Source of the DNA: an uncultured Polaribacter sp.
GTDB taxonomy: Bacteria; Bacteroidota; Bacteroidia; Flavobacteriales; Flavobacteriaceae
DNA length: 64,000 nucleotides
Reading direction: 5' to 3'
NCBI RefSeq assembly: GCF_947497695.1
Contig: NZ_CANMHM010000009.1
Coordinates: 34,608-98,607 of the forward strand
A program made the position numbers and the translations under genes. Positions 45,901 to 54,996 of this stretch are shown piece after piece. Position 1 is the stretch's first letter, and the number at the start of each line of letters is the position of its first letter. The notes below the pieces were generated by a model. The model was given only the letters and a program-made list of their open reading frames with translations, ran no database searches and was not told the origin of the DNA.

Positions 45901-46575
45901 TTAAAAGGATAATACATACCAAAGTCCGTTTCTATTAATTAAAGTTACTTTTTCAATAGTATTAGAACTTAAATTAGAAGAGAAGGTAACAGTTGCTTTG
46001 TTTCCTTCTACTACTGGTTCTCCAATAAAATTTCCTTGTAAAAAGTTGATTCTAAATTGTTGTTGTTTCTTTACTGATAAAGTTTCTATCAAACAAAAAG
46101 GGTTTGTATTAGCAGTGTTTTCTGAATAAGGATCACACAAGTATCTAAAATTAGATAAATCGTTTTTCTTGCAAGATTCTAAAATATAAGCAATCACATC
46201 TTCAGGTTTTTTCTGAAAATCAAAAGTTTCTAAGTTTTCAAGAGAAGTAATCTCATTTTTAAGACTTTTTTGATAACTTAAAAGTTCTCCTTTTTTATTA
46301 TAACCTTCGTTTAGCTTTTGGTTTCCAGCTTTAGAGGGTTTTGAGGTGTTCTCTTTTTTAATTGTTGCAATCTTTTTATTTACTTCAATTAGTGCAGTAG
46401 GTATTGTAGTTAATGCTGCATTTAATGCTGCTATTTTCTTAACTTTCCCTTCATTTACTTTTTGATAATGAATTTTTGTAGCTGCTTCTTGTTTTTCTTT
46501 TTCAATTTCTTTGGCACTTTTACCACAAGAAATAAACACAGTTAACATTAGTATAATTAAGTAAGTATTTTTCAT
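45901..46575 (-). CDS. Lipoprotein with coiled-coil front, function unknown
   Basis: 224 residues. The lipobox has Cys17 (TVFISC), then a Lys/Glu-rich helix (SAKEIEKEKQEAATKIHYQK) and further helical segments to about residue 110. A compact alpha+beta C-terminal domain (ENLETFDFQKKPEDVIAYIL ... VEGNKATVTFSS ... NGLWYVLSF) resembles NTF2/DUF4878-type folds. I cannot give a function. It is a monocistronic gene with its own terminator. Confidence 0.72.
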   Translation of the reverse strand: MKNTYLIILMLTVFISCGKSAKEIEKEKQEAATKIHYQKVNEGKVKKIAALNAALTTIPTALIEVNKKIATIKKENTSKPSKAGNQKLNEGYNKKGELLSYQKSLKNEITSLENLETFDFQKKPEDVIAYILESCKKNDLSNFRYLCDPYSENTANTNPFCLIETLSVKKQQQFRINFLQGNFIGEPVVEGNKATVTFSSNLSSNTIEKVTLINRNGLWYVLSF

Positions 46576-46603
46576 AAATATCTTATTAAGAGTTTAAATG
46601 AAA

Positions 46604-46633
46604 AATCCACATAATTTTTACCTTAAGTGGATT
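46604..46633 (-). terminator. Probable terminator of lpdA
   Basis: On the minus strand AATCCAC and GTGGATT flank a 16-base loop and are followed by TTTTC, ten bases after the lpdA stop. Confidence 0.55.
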
Positions 46634-46642
46634 CTATTATTT

Positions 46643-48043
46643 TTAAGCATTTAAAGGTTTTCCATCCCAAGCAGCTTTTGCAGCTTCTTTTACAGCCTCT
46701 GAATAGGTTGGGTGACCATGACATATTCTTGCCAAATCTTCTGCAGATGCTCTAAACTCCATTGCAACAGCAGTTTCCATTATTAAATCTGCAACTCTTG
46801 CACCAACCATGTGAACTCCTAAGATTTCATCTGTATTTTTATCTGCTAACACTTTTACAAAACCATCTAAATCTCCACTTGCACGAGATCTACCCAAAGC
46901 TCTCATAGAAAATTTACCTGCTTTATAAGCAACACCAGCATCTTTTAATTCTTGTTCTGTTTTACCAACAGCAGCAGCTTCTGGCCAAGTATATACAATA
47001 CCAGGAATTAAATTATAATCTATATGTGGCTTTTCTCCACATAAATATTCTGCAACAACTACACCTTCTTCCTCAGCTTTGTGAGCTAACATTGCACCTG
47101 CAACAACATCTCCAATCGCATAAATATTAGTAACATTGGTTTGTAAATGATCGTTTACTGCTATTTGTCCTCGTTCATTAACTTCTACACCTACTTTTTC
47201 TAATCCTAAACCTTCTGTGTAGGCTTTTCTACCAACAGAAACCAAGCAATAATCTCCATTAAATTCTATTTCTCTATCTTTTTTATCTGTAGCTTTTACA
47301 GTAATTATATCCCCATTTCTTTCAACAGATTTTACTTTATGGCTTGTTGCAAATTTTATCCCTTGTTTTTTAAATACCTTTTGTAATTCTTTAGAAACAT
47401 CTGTATCCATTCCTGGTACAATTTTGTCCATATATTCAATTACAGTCACATTTGCACCTAATCTTTTATAAACAGAACCTAATTCTAAACCAATAACACC
47501 ACCACCAATTACTAATAAATCTTTTGGTACTTCAGTTAATTTTAAAGCTTCTGTAGAAGTAATTACACGTTCTTTATCTATATTGATAAAAGGTAAATTA
47601 CCAGGTTTAGAACCTGATGCAATAATAATGTTAGTACCTTCTAGTATTTCTGATGAACCATCTTTTTTAGAAACTTTTACATGAGTAGCATCTTCAAAAG
47701 AACCCAAACCTTCAAAAACTTCAATATTGTTTTTGTCCATTAAGTATTTAATTCCACCAGTTGTAGTTTCTACAATTTTTGCTTTTCTACCAATCATCTT
47801 ACCAAAATCGAAACTTGGCTTTTCAACAGAAATACCATGTTCTTCAAAATGATTTACAGCATCGTAAAAATGATGTGAAGAATCTAACAAAGCTTTAGAA
47901 GGAATACAACCAACATTGGTACAGGTGCCTCCTAAAGTTGCATATTTTTCTATTAATGCTACTTTTTTTCCTAGTTGAGAAGCTCTAATTCCTGCAATAT
48001 ATCCTCCAGGTCCAGATCCAATTACAATAATATCGTATTTCAT
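46643..48043 (-). CDS. lpdA: Dihydrolipoyl dehydrogenase
   Basis: E3 subunit of 2-oxo-acid dehydrogenase complexes, 466 residues. FAD-binding GSGPGGYIAG at the N-terminus, redox-active disulfide C41/C46 (GGTCTNVGCIPSK), NAD-binding GGGVIGLELGSVYKRLG, ATG-like AIGDVVAGAMLAHKA, and the C-terminal His-Glu pair in HGHPTYSEAVKEA. It is not next to E1/E2 genes; a shared E3 is common in this group. Confidence 0.97.
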   Translation of the reverse strand: MKYDIIVIGSGPGGYIAGIRASQLGKKVALIEKYATLGGTCTNVGCIPSKALLDSSHHFYDAVNHFEEHGISVEKPSFDFGKMIGRKAKIVETTTGGIKYLMDKNNIEVFEGLGSFEDATHVKVSKKDGSSEILEGTNIIIASGSKPGNLPFINIDKERVITSTEALKLTEVPKDLLVIGGGVIGLELGSVYKRLGANVTVIEYMDKIVPGMDTDVSKELQKVFKKQGIKFATSHKVKSVERNGDIITVKATDKKDREIEFNGDYCLVSVGRKAYTEGLGLEKVGVEVNERGQIAVNDHLQTNVTNIYAIGDVVAGAMLAHKAEEEGVVVAEYLCGEKPHIDYNLIPGIVYTWPEAAAVGKTEQELKDAGVAYKAGKFSMRALGRSRASGDLDGFVKVLADKNTDEILGVHMVGARVADLIMETAVAMEFRASAEDLARICHGHPTYSEAVKEAAKAAWDGKPLNA

Positions 48044-48266
48044 GTGTCTAATTTATTTTTTTTTATTGGTCACATGTAGCTTCCATTTATTCATACTTAT
48101 AGCATCAACTATTCGTTGTGGAAGTTTCATGTGTGCGTTTATTTTGCGTATTCTTTAACCTTATTGGTTATTTTTTAATAATAGTTGACAAAAATACACA
48201 TATTTTCACAGAATAAAGAGAGAATTTAGTAGTTTTACAGTGTTTTTAACTCTTAAAGTTTACATA

Positions 48267-48740
48267 ATGAAAATTCTTAAAAATACAGGTTACGTTTTAA
48301 TATTTGCTCTAATTATTGCACAGTTTTTTGGTCCAGAAAAAAATGATGGAGACATAGCTTCTGTTGCTGCTTTTGTTTCGGAAACAAATCCTCCAGAAAA
48401 TGTAAAACAAATTTTAGAAACTACTTGTTATGATTGCCATTCTAACAAAACAAATTACCCTTGGTATAATAATATTACACCTGTAAATTACTGGTTAGAT
48501 AGTCATATTAAAGATGGTAAAAAACATTTAAACTTTTCTAAATGGAGTAATTATTCTCTAAAAAAGAAAGAGCATAAAATGGATGAATTGCATGAGGAAG
48601 TTGAAGAAGGAGAAATGCCTTTAAAATCTTACACTTATACACATTATGAAGCAAAATTATCTCCAGAACAAATTGCAGCTGTAGTTGCTTGGGGTAAAAA
48701 AGTCCAAACAGATTATAAACAACAAATGAACACTAAATAA
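48267..48740 (+). CDS. Haem-binding domain protein with one CxxCH site
   Basis: 157 residues from ATG 48267 (MKILKNTGYVLIFALIIAQF); a GTG at 48240 would add nine residues before the signal anchor. A single haem c motif CYDCH (C54, C57, H58) is followed by the family-typical TNYPWYNNITPVNYWLDSHI and the KHLNFSKW block. This matches the Bacteroidota haem-binding domain (Haem_bd). It is probably a periplasmic, membrane-anchored electron carrier or sensor. The glycosyltransferase gene starts at the base after its stop. Confidence 0.88.
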   Translation: MKILKNTGYVLIFALIIAQFFGPEKNDGDIASVAAFVSETNPPENVKQILETTCYDCHSNKTNYPWYNNITPVNYWLDSHIKDGKKHLNFSKWSNYSLKKKEHKMDELHEEVEEGEMPLKSYTYTHYEAKLSPEQIAAVVAWGKKVQTDYKQQMNTK

Positions 48741-49985
48741 GTGCAAAAACAATCGCTTTTAATTATTGGTGCTGTTTGTGTAGAACCCAATTCTTCTGCT
48801 GCTGGCAAAAGAATGTTGCAGTTAATTCATCAGTTTTTAGAAAGAGATTACCAGATAACTTTTGCTACCACAACTCAAAAAAGTGAAAATGCTTTTGATT
48901 TAATTTCTTTAGGAATTACCGAAGTTTTAATTGAACTAAACGCTACTTCTTTTGATGATTTTATAAAAGATTTACAACCTAATATTGTGCTTTTTGATCG
49001 TTTTATGACAGAAGAACAATTTGGTTGGCGTGTTGCAGAAAACAGCCCTAATTCTTTACGTATTTTAGATACAGAAGATTTACATTGTCTTAGAAAAACG
49101 AGAGAACTTTGCTTTAAGAAAAACATCGATTTTTCTGTTGATGCACTTTTAAAACAAGATATTACCAAAAGAGAAGTTGCCAGTATTTTAAGATGCGACT
49201 TGTCGTTAATTATTTCTACTTTTGAGATGGATTTGTTAAAAAATACCTTTAAAATAGAAGAGAATATTCTACTCTATTTACCTTTTTTGTTTGATGAAAT
49301 TTTTAAACATCAACAGAAAAAATTAAAATCTTTTGAAGAACGAGATCATTTTATTTTTATCGGTAATTTCTTTCACAAACCAAATGTGGATGCAGTGTTG
49401 ACTTTAAAAACACAAATTTGGACTACAATTAGAAAGCAATTATCAAAAGCAGAATTGCATATTTATGGTGCTTATATGAATCAGCAAATACAAGAATTAC
49501 ACAACCAAAAAGAAGGTTTTATTATAAAAGGTTTTGCAGAAAATGCCAATGAAGTAGTAGAAAATGCCAAAATTGTTTTAGCTCCGTTAAATTTTGGAGC
49601 AGGAATTAAAGGAAAACTAACAGAAGCAATGTTGTGTGGTACACCAAGTATTACAACCTCAATAGGAAAAGAAGGAATGTGTGGTAACTTTCCTTGGAAT
49701 GGATTTATAGAAGATAATTATTTAGAGTTTTCAGAAAAAGCAGTTTTACTTTATAATGATGCAGATTTGTGGGAGAAATCTAAAAAAAATGGTTTTGAAA
49801 TTATAAACCACTTTTACAATAAAGAAAAAAATGGGAAGCTATTTTTCAATAAATTGGATGAAATTCAGCATAATTTACTAAAACACAGAACTCATAATTT
49901 TTTAGGAAGTTTACTACAACATCAAACTATACAAGCAACAAAATATATGAGTAAATGGATTGAGGCTAAGAATAGTAAGAAGTAA
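48741..49985 (+). CDS. Group 1 glycosyltransferase
   Basis: 414 residues, GTG start directly after the previous stop (MQKQSLLIIGAVCVEPNSSA). It has a GT-B fold: N-terminal acceptor domain, then HFIFIGNFFHKPNVDAVL and the donor-binding region LAPLNFGAGIKGKLTEAMLCGTPSI with the conserved Glu that contacts the nucleotide sugar. The acceptor and sugar are unknown; no surface polysaccharide cluster is nearby. It may be co-translated with the haem protein. Confidence 0.85.
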   Translation: MQKQSLLIIGAVCVEPNSSAAGKRMLQLIHQFLERDYQITFATTTQKSENAFDLISLGITEVLIELNATSFDDFIKDLQPNIVLFDRFMTEEQFGWRVAENSPNSLRILDTEDLHCLRKTRELCFKKNIDFSVDALLKQDITKREVASILRCDLSLIISTFEMDLLKNTFKIEENILLYLPFLFDEIFKHQQKKLKSFEERDHFIFIGNFFHKPNVDAVLTLKTQIWTTIRKQLSKAELHIYGAYMNQQIQELHNQKEGFIIKGFAENANEVVENAKIVLAPLNFGAGIKGKLTEAMLCGTPSITTSIGKEGMCGNFPWNGFIEDNYLEFSEKAVLLYNDADLWEKSKKNGFEIINHFYNKEKNGKLFFNKLDEIQHNLLKHRTHNFLGSLLQHQTIQATKYMSKWIEAKNSKK

Positions 49986-49995
49986 AATAGTTTGC

Positions 49996-50058
49996 AGTTG
50001 GCAGTATTCAGTAGGCAGTCTCAAATATACTGAAGACTGGGACTGCCTACTGCCAACT
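49996..50058. terminator. Interrupted long hairpin between converging genes
   Basis: Arms AGTTGGCAG plus TAGGCAGTC (with a 7-base insert) pair with GACTGCCTA plus CTGCCAACT; the loop is 20 bases. It lies between the glycosyltransferase and the M3 peptidase genes. The words GCAGTnnnCAGT belong to the simple intergenic repeats also seen in the riboswitch P3 arm. Confidence 0.6.
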
Positions 50059-50063
50059 GAAGA

Positions 50064-52103
50064 CTACAGCAACCCCGCTCTTTTTAAAAGTGCATCTGGT
50101 TTTGGCTCTTTTCCTCTAAAACGTTTGTATAGTTCCATTGGTTTTTCTGTTCCACCTTTTGATAATACGTTTTCTTTAAATTTTGTAGCTACTTCTTTGT
50201 TAAAAATGCCTTTTTCTAAGAAATATTCAAAAGCATCCGCATCTAAAACTTCTGCCCATTTGTAAGAGTAATATCCTGATGAATATCCTCCTTGAAAAAT
50301 ATGTGAAAATGCAGTACTCATTACATTTTCTGTAACATCTGGATATAGTTTTGTATCAGCAAAAGCAACGTTTTCAAATTCTTTTATAGATTTTATTGTT
50401 GATGGATCTTGTCCATGCCATTTCATATCAAGTAAACCAAAACTTAATTGACGTAAAGTTTGCATTCCTTCATGAAAACTTGCCGATTCTTTAATTTTTT
50501 CTACATATTTCATTGGAATTACTTCGCCAGTTTCATAATGTTTGGCAAACAACTCTAACGCTTCTTTTTCGTAACACCAGTTTTCTAAAATCTGACTTGG
50601 TAATTCTACAAAATCCCAAGAAACTGAGGTTCCTGATAAACTGTTATAGGTTGTGTTTGCTAACATTCCATGTAAAGCATGTCCAAACTCATGAAACAAG
50701 GTTGTAACCTCATTAAAAGTTAATAATGAAGGTTTTGTTTCGGTTGGCACTTTGTCAGAGCTCAGTACAGGCTTGGTAAAATTACAAACAATAGAAACTT
50801 GTGGTCTTTCGTTAATTCCTTTTTTAATTTGTTGCGATTTGTAACTTGTCATCCAAGCACCATTTCTTTTTCCTTTTCTAGGATGAAAATCAGCATAAAA
50901 ATACGATACAAAATTTCCATTCGCATCTGTTACATTGTACGTTTTTACATCTTCATGATATTTGTCGATGCTATGTATTTCTTCAAATTGTAAGTCAAAT
51001 AAACGGTTGGCAATTGTAAAAACCCCTTCAATTACATTTTCTAATTTAAAATAAGGTTTTAAGATTTCTTGGTCTAAATCGAACAATTCTTTTTTTAGTT
51101 TTTCAGAATAATAAGCACCATCCCATTTTTGAAGTTGATCAATTCCGTCTAATTTTTTAGCGTATTTTTCTAAGTTTTCAAATTCTTTTAAAGCAGCAGG
51201 TTTTGCCTTTTCTAGTAGATTGTTAGAAAAATCGATTACATTTTCTGGTGTTTCTGCCATTCTTTCTTCTAACACAAAATGAGCGTGGGTTTTATAACCC
51301 AATAAATTGGCTCTTTTTTGACGAAGATTTACAATGTCTAAAACAATTTGTTCGTTATTAAATTCATTGTTTTGAAACCCTTTTTTACCAGCAGCAATTG
51401 CCATTTTTTTTCGTAATTCTCTATTGTCTGCATAGGTTAAAAACGGAATGTAACTAGGGTAATCTAAGGTAAAAATATAGCCTTCCTTATTTTTTTCTTT
51501 GGCAACTTGTTTTGCAGCTTCTTTAGCAGAATCTGGCAAACCAGCAACATCATTTTCATTGGTTAAATGCATTTCAAACGCATTGGTTTCTGCCAATACA
51601 TTTTCGCCGAATTTTAAGGAAAGCTTTGATAATTCTGCATCAATTTTTCTTAATTCGGTTTTATCATCTTCCTTTAAATTGGCTCCATTTCTTGCAAAAC
51701 TTTTGTATTGCTTATCTAAAAGCATGCTTTGTTCTGTCGATAAATCTAAAGAATCTTTAGCATCAAAAACCGTTTTTACTCTTTTAAATAAGGCTTCATT
51801 TAGCGTAATATCATTGCTAAATTCACTTAACCAAGGAGAAACTTCTTGTGCTATTTTCTGAATTTCATCATTGGTTTCAGCGGAGTTTAAGTTAAAAAAA
51901 ATAGATGTTATTTTATTCAGTTTTTCTCCAGAAAAATCTAAAGCAACTGTTGTGTTTTCAAACGTTGGTGCAGCTGTATTATTAACAATTGCATCAATTT
52001 CTGCTTTGGCAATTTCAATCCCTTTTTTAATTGCAGGTTTGTAATCTTCATTCGTAATTTTAGAAAAAGGAGGCGTATTGAAGTTTTGTAAAAGTGGGTT
52101 CAT
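50064..52103 (-). CDS. dcp: M3 family metallopeptidase (peptidyl-dipeptidase Dcp type)
   Basis: 679 residues without a signal peptide, so cytoplasmic. The zinc site HEFGH is in LFHEFGHALHGML, with the third ligand Glu in the following helix region (SWDFVELPSQILENW). The N-terminal helical domain and the C-terminal GGYSSGYYSYKWAEVLDAD are typical of Dcp/oligopeptidase A enzymes, which cleave short peptides. Dcp and oligopeptidase A are hard to tell apart by eye. Single gene on the minus strand. Confidence 0.92.
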   Translation of the reverse strand: MNPLLQNFNTPPFSKITNEDYKPAIKKGIEIAKAEIDAIVNNTAAPTFENTTVALDFSGEKLNKITSIFFNLNSAETNDEIQKIAQEVSPWLSEFSNDITLNEALFKRVKTVFDAKDSLDLSTEQSMLLDKQYKSFARNGANLKEDDKTELRKIDAELSKLSLKFGENVLAETNAFEMHLTNENDVAGLPDSAKEAAKQVAKEKNKEGYIFTLDYPSYIPFLTYADNRELRKKMAIAAGKKGFQNNEFNNEQIVLDIVNLRQKRANLLGYKTHAHFVLEERMAETPENVIDFSNNLLEKAKPAALKEFENLEKYAKKLDGIDQLQKWDGAYYSEKLKKELFDLDQEILKPYFKLENVIEGVFTIANRLFDLQFEEIHSIDKYHEDVKTYNVTDANGNFVSYFYADFHPRKGKRNGAWMTSYKSQQIKKGINERPQVSIVCNFTKPVLSSDKVPTETKPSLLTFNEVTTLFHEFGHALHGMLANTTYNSLSGTSVSWDFVELPSQILENWCYEKEALELFAKHYETGEVIPMKYVEKIKESASFHEGMQTLRQLSFGLLDMKWHGQDPSTIKSIKEFENVAFADTKLYPDVTENVMSTAFSHIFQGGYSSGYYSYKWAEVLDADAFEYFLEKGIFNKEVATKFKENVLSKGGTEKPMELYKRFRGKEPKPDALLKRAGLL

Positions 52104-52158
52104 GTAAAAAAGTGTAATTGTTTAATTTTGTAAACGTGTAATTGTAAAAGTTGAGAAT

Positions 52159-52638
52159 TTATTTTTTAACTCTTGCAGAAGCTTTTTCAACTTTCAATTT
52201 CAATTCTTCTTTGTAAGCGATTATTTTATTTAAAACCAATTCATCTGAAGCACCAATAATTTGAGCCGCTAAAATACCTGCATTTTTTGCGCCATCTAAA
52301 GCAACAGTTGCAACAGGTACACCACCAGGCATTTGTAAAATTGATAAAACAGAATCCCAACCATCTATAGAATTTCTACTTTTTACAGGAACTCCAATTA
52401 TTGGCAAAGGACTCATACTTGCAACCATTCCTGGTAAATGAGCTGCTCCTCCAGCTCCTGCAATAATTACTTTTATGCCTCTTTTGTGTGCATTTTTAGA
52501 ATAGTCTACTAATTTTTCTGGAGTTCTGTGAGCAGATACAATATCTACTTCTATTGCAATATTAAAACTCTCTAAAATGTCTATTGCTTCTTGCATTATT
52601 GGAAGATCAGAATCGCTTCCCATTATTATTCCTACCAT
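52159..52638 (-). CDS. purE: N5-carboxyaminoimidazole ribonucleotide mutase
   Basis: 159 residues, class I PurE of de novo purine synthesis, converting N5-CAIR to CAIR. Motifs: GSDSDLPIMQEA, DIVSAHRTPEKL, GAGGAAHLPGMVAS and PVATVALDGAKNAG. It lies three bases after the RhuM-Fic gene and downstream of purK, so purK-Fic-purE run in one direction, but the foreign-looking gene separates the pathway partners. Confidence 0.96.
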   Translation of the reverse strand: MVGIIMGSDSDLPIMQEAIDILESFNIAIEVDIVSAHRTPEKLVDYSKNAHKRGIKVIIAGAGGAAHLPGMVASMSPLPIIGVPVKSRNSIDGWDSVLSILQMPGGVPVATVALDGAKNAGILAAQIIGASDELVLNKIIAYKEELKLKVEKASARVKK

Positions 52639-52641
52639 AGT

Positions 52642-53583
52642 TTAATTTATTAAATTGATAATTACGTTTATCATCATTTCTTTTTCATTTGGGTTGCTTT
52701 CTGCAATCATTAACGTTAAAGCAACTAATGTATTATTTTCAATTCTTTTAGAATTGTCATTTTTATATAAATATTCGTTTTTATTCAAATACCAAACAAA
52801 TAACCAAGCTGCAATACGTTTATTTCCATCTGTAAAAGAATGATTTTTCACAACAAAATATAACAAATTTGCTGCTTTTTCTTCAATACTTGTGTATAGT
52901 TCTTTTCCATCAAAAGTTTGATCTATAGTTGCAATAGAACTTTTAAAAGATTGATCTTTCTCGTTTCCAAAAATGGAAGATCCTCCAAATTTTATTTTTA
53001 ATTCTTCAATAGCCTTTTTTGCTTCTTTATATTCAATTTTATAAGAAACAAAATTATTTACATTGTCTCTATTTAATGTTTGATGATCGAAACCATCTAA
53101 AATATCTAAAGCTGATGAGTAATCAGACAAAATATCGATTAAGCCTTCAGTATCTTTTGTTAATTTTGATGTTCTTTGAACTAATTGAATTGTCTTTTGA
53201 AGTTGATTTAAACGTTTTTCGTTTATGGAATAGCCTGTAGTTAAATGTTCTTTTAAAATATTTGTTGCCCAAATTCTAAATTGAGTTGCAATTTTAGATT
53301 TTACTCTATAACCTACAGAAATTATTACATCAAGATTATAATGATTTACATCATATGTTTTTCCATCATTTGCAGTATGTGCAAATTTTGCACATACTGA
53401 TTCTTGTAGGAGTTCTTGTTCTTTAAAAATATTCTTTAAATGCTTTGAAATTACTGTTCTATCTCTCTGAAAAAGTATTGAAATTTCTTTTTCAGTTGCC
53501 CAAAGAGTTTGCTTTTGTTCATCTAAAATAATCTCAAAACCTTTATTTTCTGTTGAAGATTTAAATGAAATTATTTTGTTCAT
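52642..53583 (-). CDS. RhuM-type N-terminal domain fused to Fic/Doc domain
   Basis: 313 residues. The first part of about 115 residues is RhuM-like (LWATEKEISILFQRDRTVIS and HYNLDVIISVGYRVKS), a domain that looks DNA-binding and winged-helix-like. A helical linker follows, then a Doc-type Fic core with HSFTDGNKRIAAW at residues 248-260. The motif has NKR in place of the GNGR of AMP-transferring Fic proteins, so a kinase-like Doc activity or another transfer is possible. No separate antitoxin is adjacent, and no inhibitory helix motif is seen clearly. It splits purK and purE. Confidence 0.88.
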   Translation of the reverse strand: MNKIISFKSSTENKGFEIILDEQKQTLWATEKEISILFQRDRTVISKHLKNIFKEQELLQESVCAKFAHTANDGKTYDVNHYNLDVIISVGYRVKSKIATQFRIWATNILKEHLTTGYSINEKRLNQLQKTIQLVQRTSKLTKDTEGLIDILSDYSSALDILDGFDHQTLNRDNVNNFVSYKIEYKEAKKAIEELKIKFGGSSIFGNEKDQSFKSSIATIDQTFDGKELYTSIEEKAANLLYFVVKNHSFTDGNKRIAAWLFVWYLNKNEYLYKNDNSKRIENNTLVALTLMIAESNPNEKEMMINVIINLIN

Positions 53584-53698
53584 TTTACAATCATTTTAAA
53601 GCTTAATTTTGTTTAAACCTATTCAAAATATTCCAATATACCTTTATCACATATTGCAAACTTTCTAAAAATCAATTTATTATATCGAAATAATAAGT

Positions 53699-53723
53699 GG
53701 TTGTTCGGAATTTCCGAACAACC
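53699..53723. repeat. 25-bp palindrome upstream of the RhuM-Fic gene
   Basis: GGTTGTTCGGAA, one T, TTCCGAACAACC: a perfect 12-bp inverted repeat between purK and the RhuM-Fic gene, 115 bases before the latter's ATG. T-rich sequence follows only on the plus strand, the wrong side for purK. It may be an operator for the RhuM domain or a terminator. Confidence 0.7.
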
Positions 53724-53788
53724 ATATTTTTAACTAATTCTTTTTTTGAACTGTTGCATTTTTTGCACTAGTTAAAAAAATATTTAAC

Positions 53789-54946
53789 TTACTTCGAAAT
53801 CACTCTAATCGTTTCCTTCACTTTCTGTGCTACTTTTCTTGCAATTTCAATATCTTTATTTACAATAGTAACATGACCCATTTTTCTAAATGGTCTTGTT
53901 TCCTTTTTCCCATAAATATGAGGCGTAACACCATCAATCTTTAAAATATCTTCTATATTTTCATAAATAACATCGCCAGAAAAACCTTCTTCTCCTACTA
54001 AATTTACCATAATACCTGTAACTTTACTATCGGTGTTTCCTAAAGGAAGATTTAAAATAGAACGTAAATGTTGCTCAAATTGATTGGTATAACTTGCTTC
54101 AATAGAATAATGTCCAGAATTATGAGGTCTTGGTGCAACTTCATTCACTAAGATTTTATCATCTGCTGTTTGAAACATTTCTACAGCCAATAAACCAACA
54201 AAATCTAAATCACTCACTACTTTTAAGGCAAGTTCTCTAGCTTTTTTGGCAACTTTATGATCTATTCTTGCAGGACAAATAACATATTCTACTTGGTTTG
54301 CTTCTGGATGAAATTCCATTTCTACAACAGGATACGTTTTTACTTCTCCAGCTGTATTTCTTGCTACAATTACAGCCAATTCATTTTTAAACGGAATCAG
54401 TTTTTCTATAATACATTCTACATTTGGTAAAGATTCTAAATCTGCTATATTTCTAACGATTTTAACACCATTTCCATCGTATCCAAAACGTGCAGCTTTC
54501 CAAACAAAAGGAAAGGTAATAATGTTGTTTTCAAAAGAATGTATCAATTCTTCTAAATAGGCATAATGAGAAAATGGAGCAGTAGGTATTTGATGATCTA
54601 CATAAAAATTTTTCTGCCTAGCTTTACTTTGAATAATGCGTAAATCTTTCGGTTTAGGAAAAATTGTTAAACCTTCAGCTTCTAATTTATCTAGAGCGTC
54701 TAAATTTACGTTTTCAATTTCTATGGTTAAAACATCTACTGTTTTACCAAAATTATAAACGGCATCAAAATCTAACAAATCTCCAACCACAAAAGTGTTG
54801 CAAATTTCTGCACAAGGTGCATTTTTATTGCTTTCTAGAATAGAAGTATGAATATCGAATTTTTGCGTTTCTGCTAATAGCATTCGTCCTAATTGACCAC
54901 CTCCAAGAACGCCTAATTTAAAATTTGAAGAATAATAGTTTTTCAC
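53789..54946 (-). CDS. purK: N5-carboxyaminoimidazole ribonucleotide synthase
   Basis: 385 residues, GTG start. ATP-grasp enzyme that carboxylates AIR with bicarbonate. Motifs: GVLGGGQLGRMLL at the N-terminus, WKAARFGYDGNGVKIV (ATP-binding glycine-rich loop), VEMFQTADDKILVNEVAPRPHNSGHY (ATP/metal site), and the C-terminal PHIYGKKETRPFRKMGHVT. A TATTTTTG box lies 22 bases before the start. It precedes RhuM-Fic and purE on the same strand. Confidence 0.96.
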   Translation of the reverse strand: MKNYYSSNFKLGVLGGGQLGRMLLAETQKFDIHTSILESNKNAPCAEICNTFVVGDLLDFDAVYNFGKTVDVLTIEIENVNLDALDKLEAEGLTIFPKPKDLRIIQSKARQKNFYVDHQIPTAPFSHYAYLEELIHSFENNIITFPFVWKAARFGYDGNGVKIVRNIADLESLPNVECIIEKLIPFKNELAVIVARNTAGEVKTYPVVEMEFHPEANQVEYVICPARIDHKVAKKARELALKVVSDLDFVGLLAVEMFQTADDKILVNEVAPRPHNSGHYSIEASYTNQFEQHLRSILNLPLGNTDSKVTGIMVNLVGEEGFSGDVIYENIEDILKIDGVTPHIYGKKETRPFRKMGHVTIVNKDIEIARKVAQKVKETIRVISK

Positions 54947-54996
54947 GAGTAAATTTGTTGTATTTCAGCAAAAATACACAACTAAATTCAGTATTA

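Noticed and set aside
52642..53583. Prophage or integrative element at purEK
   Set aside because: Only a single gene is inserted; no integrase, tRNA target or direct repeats are seen at the borders.
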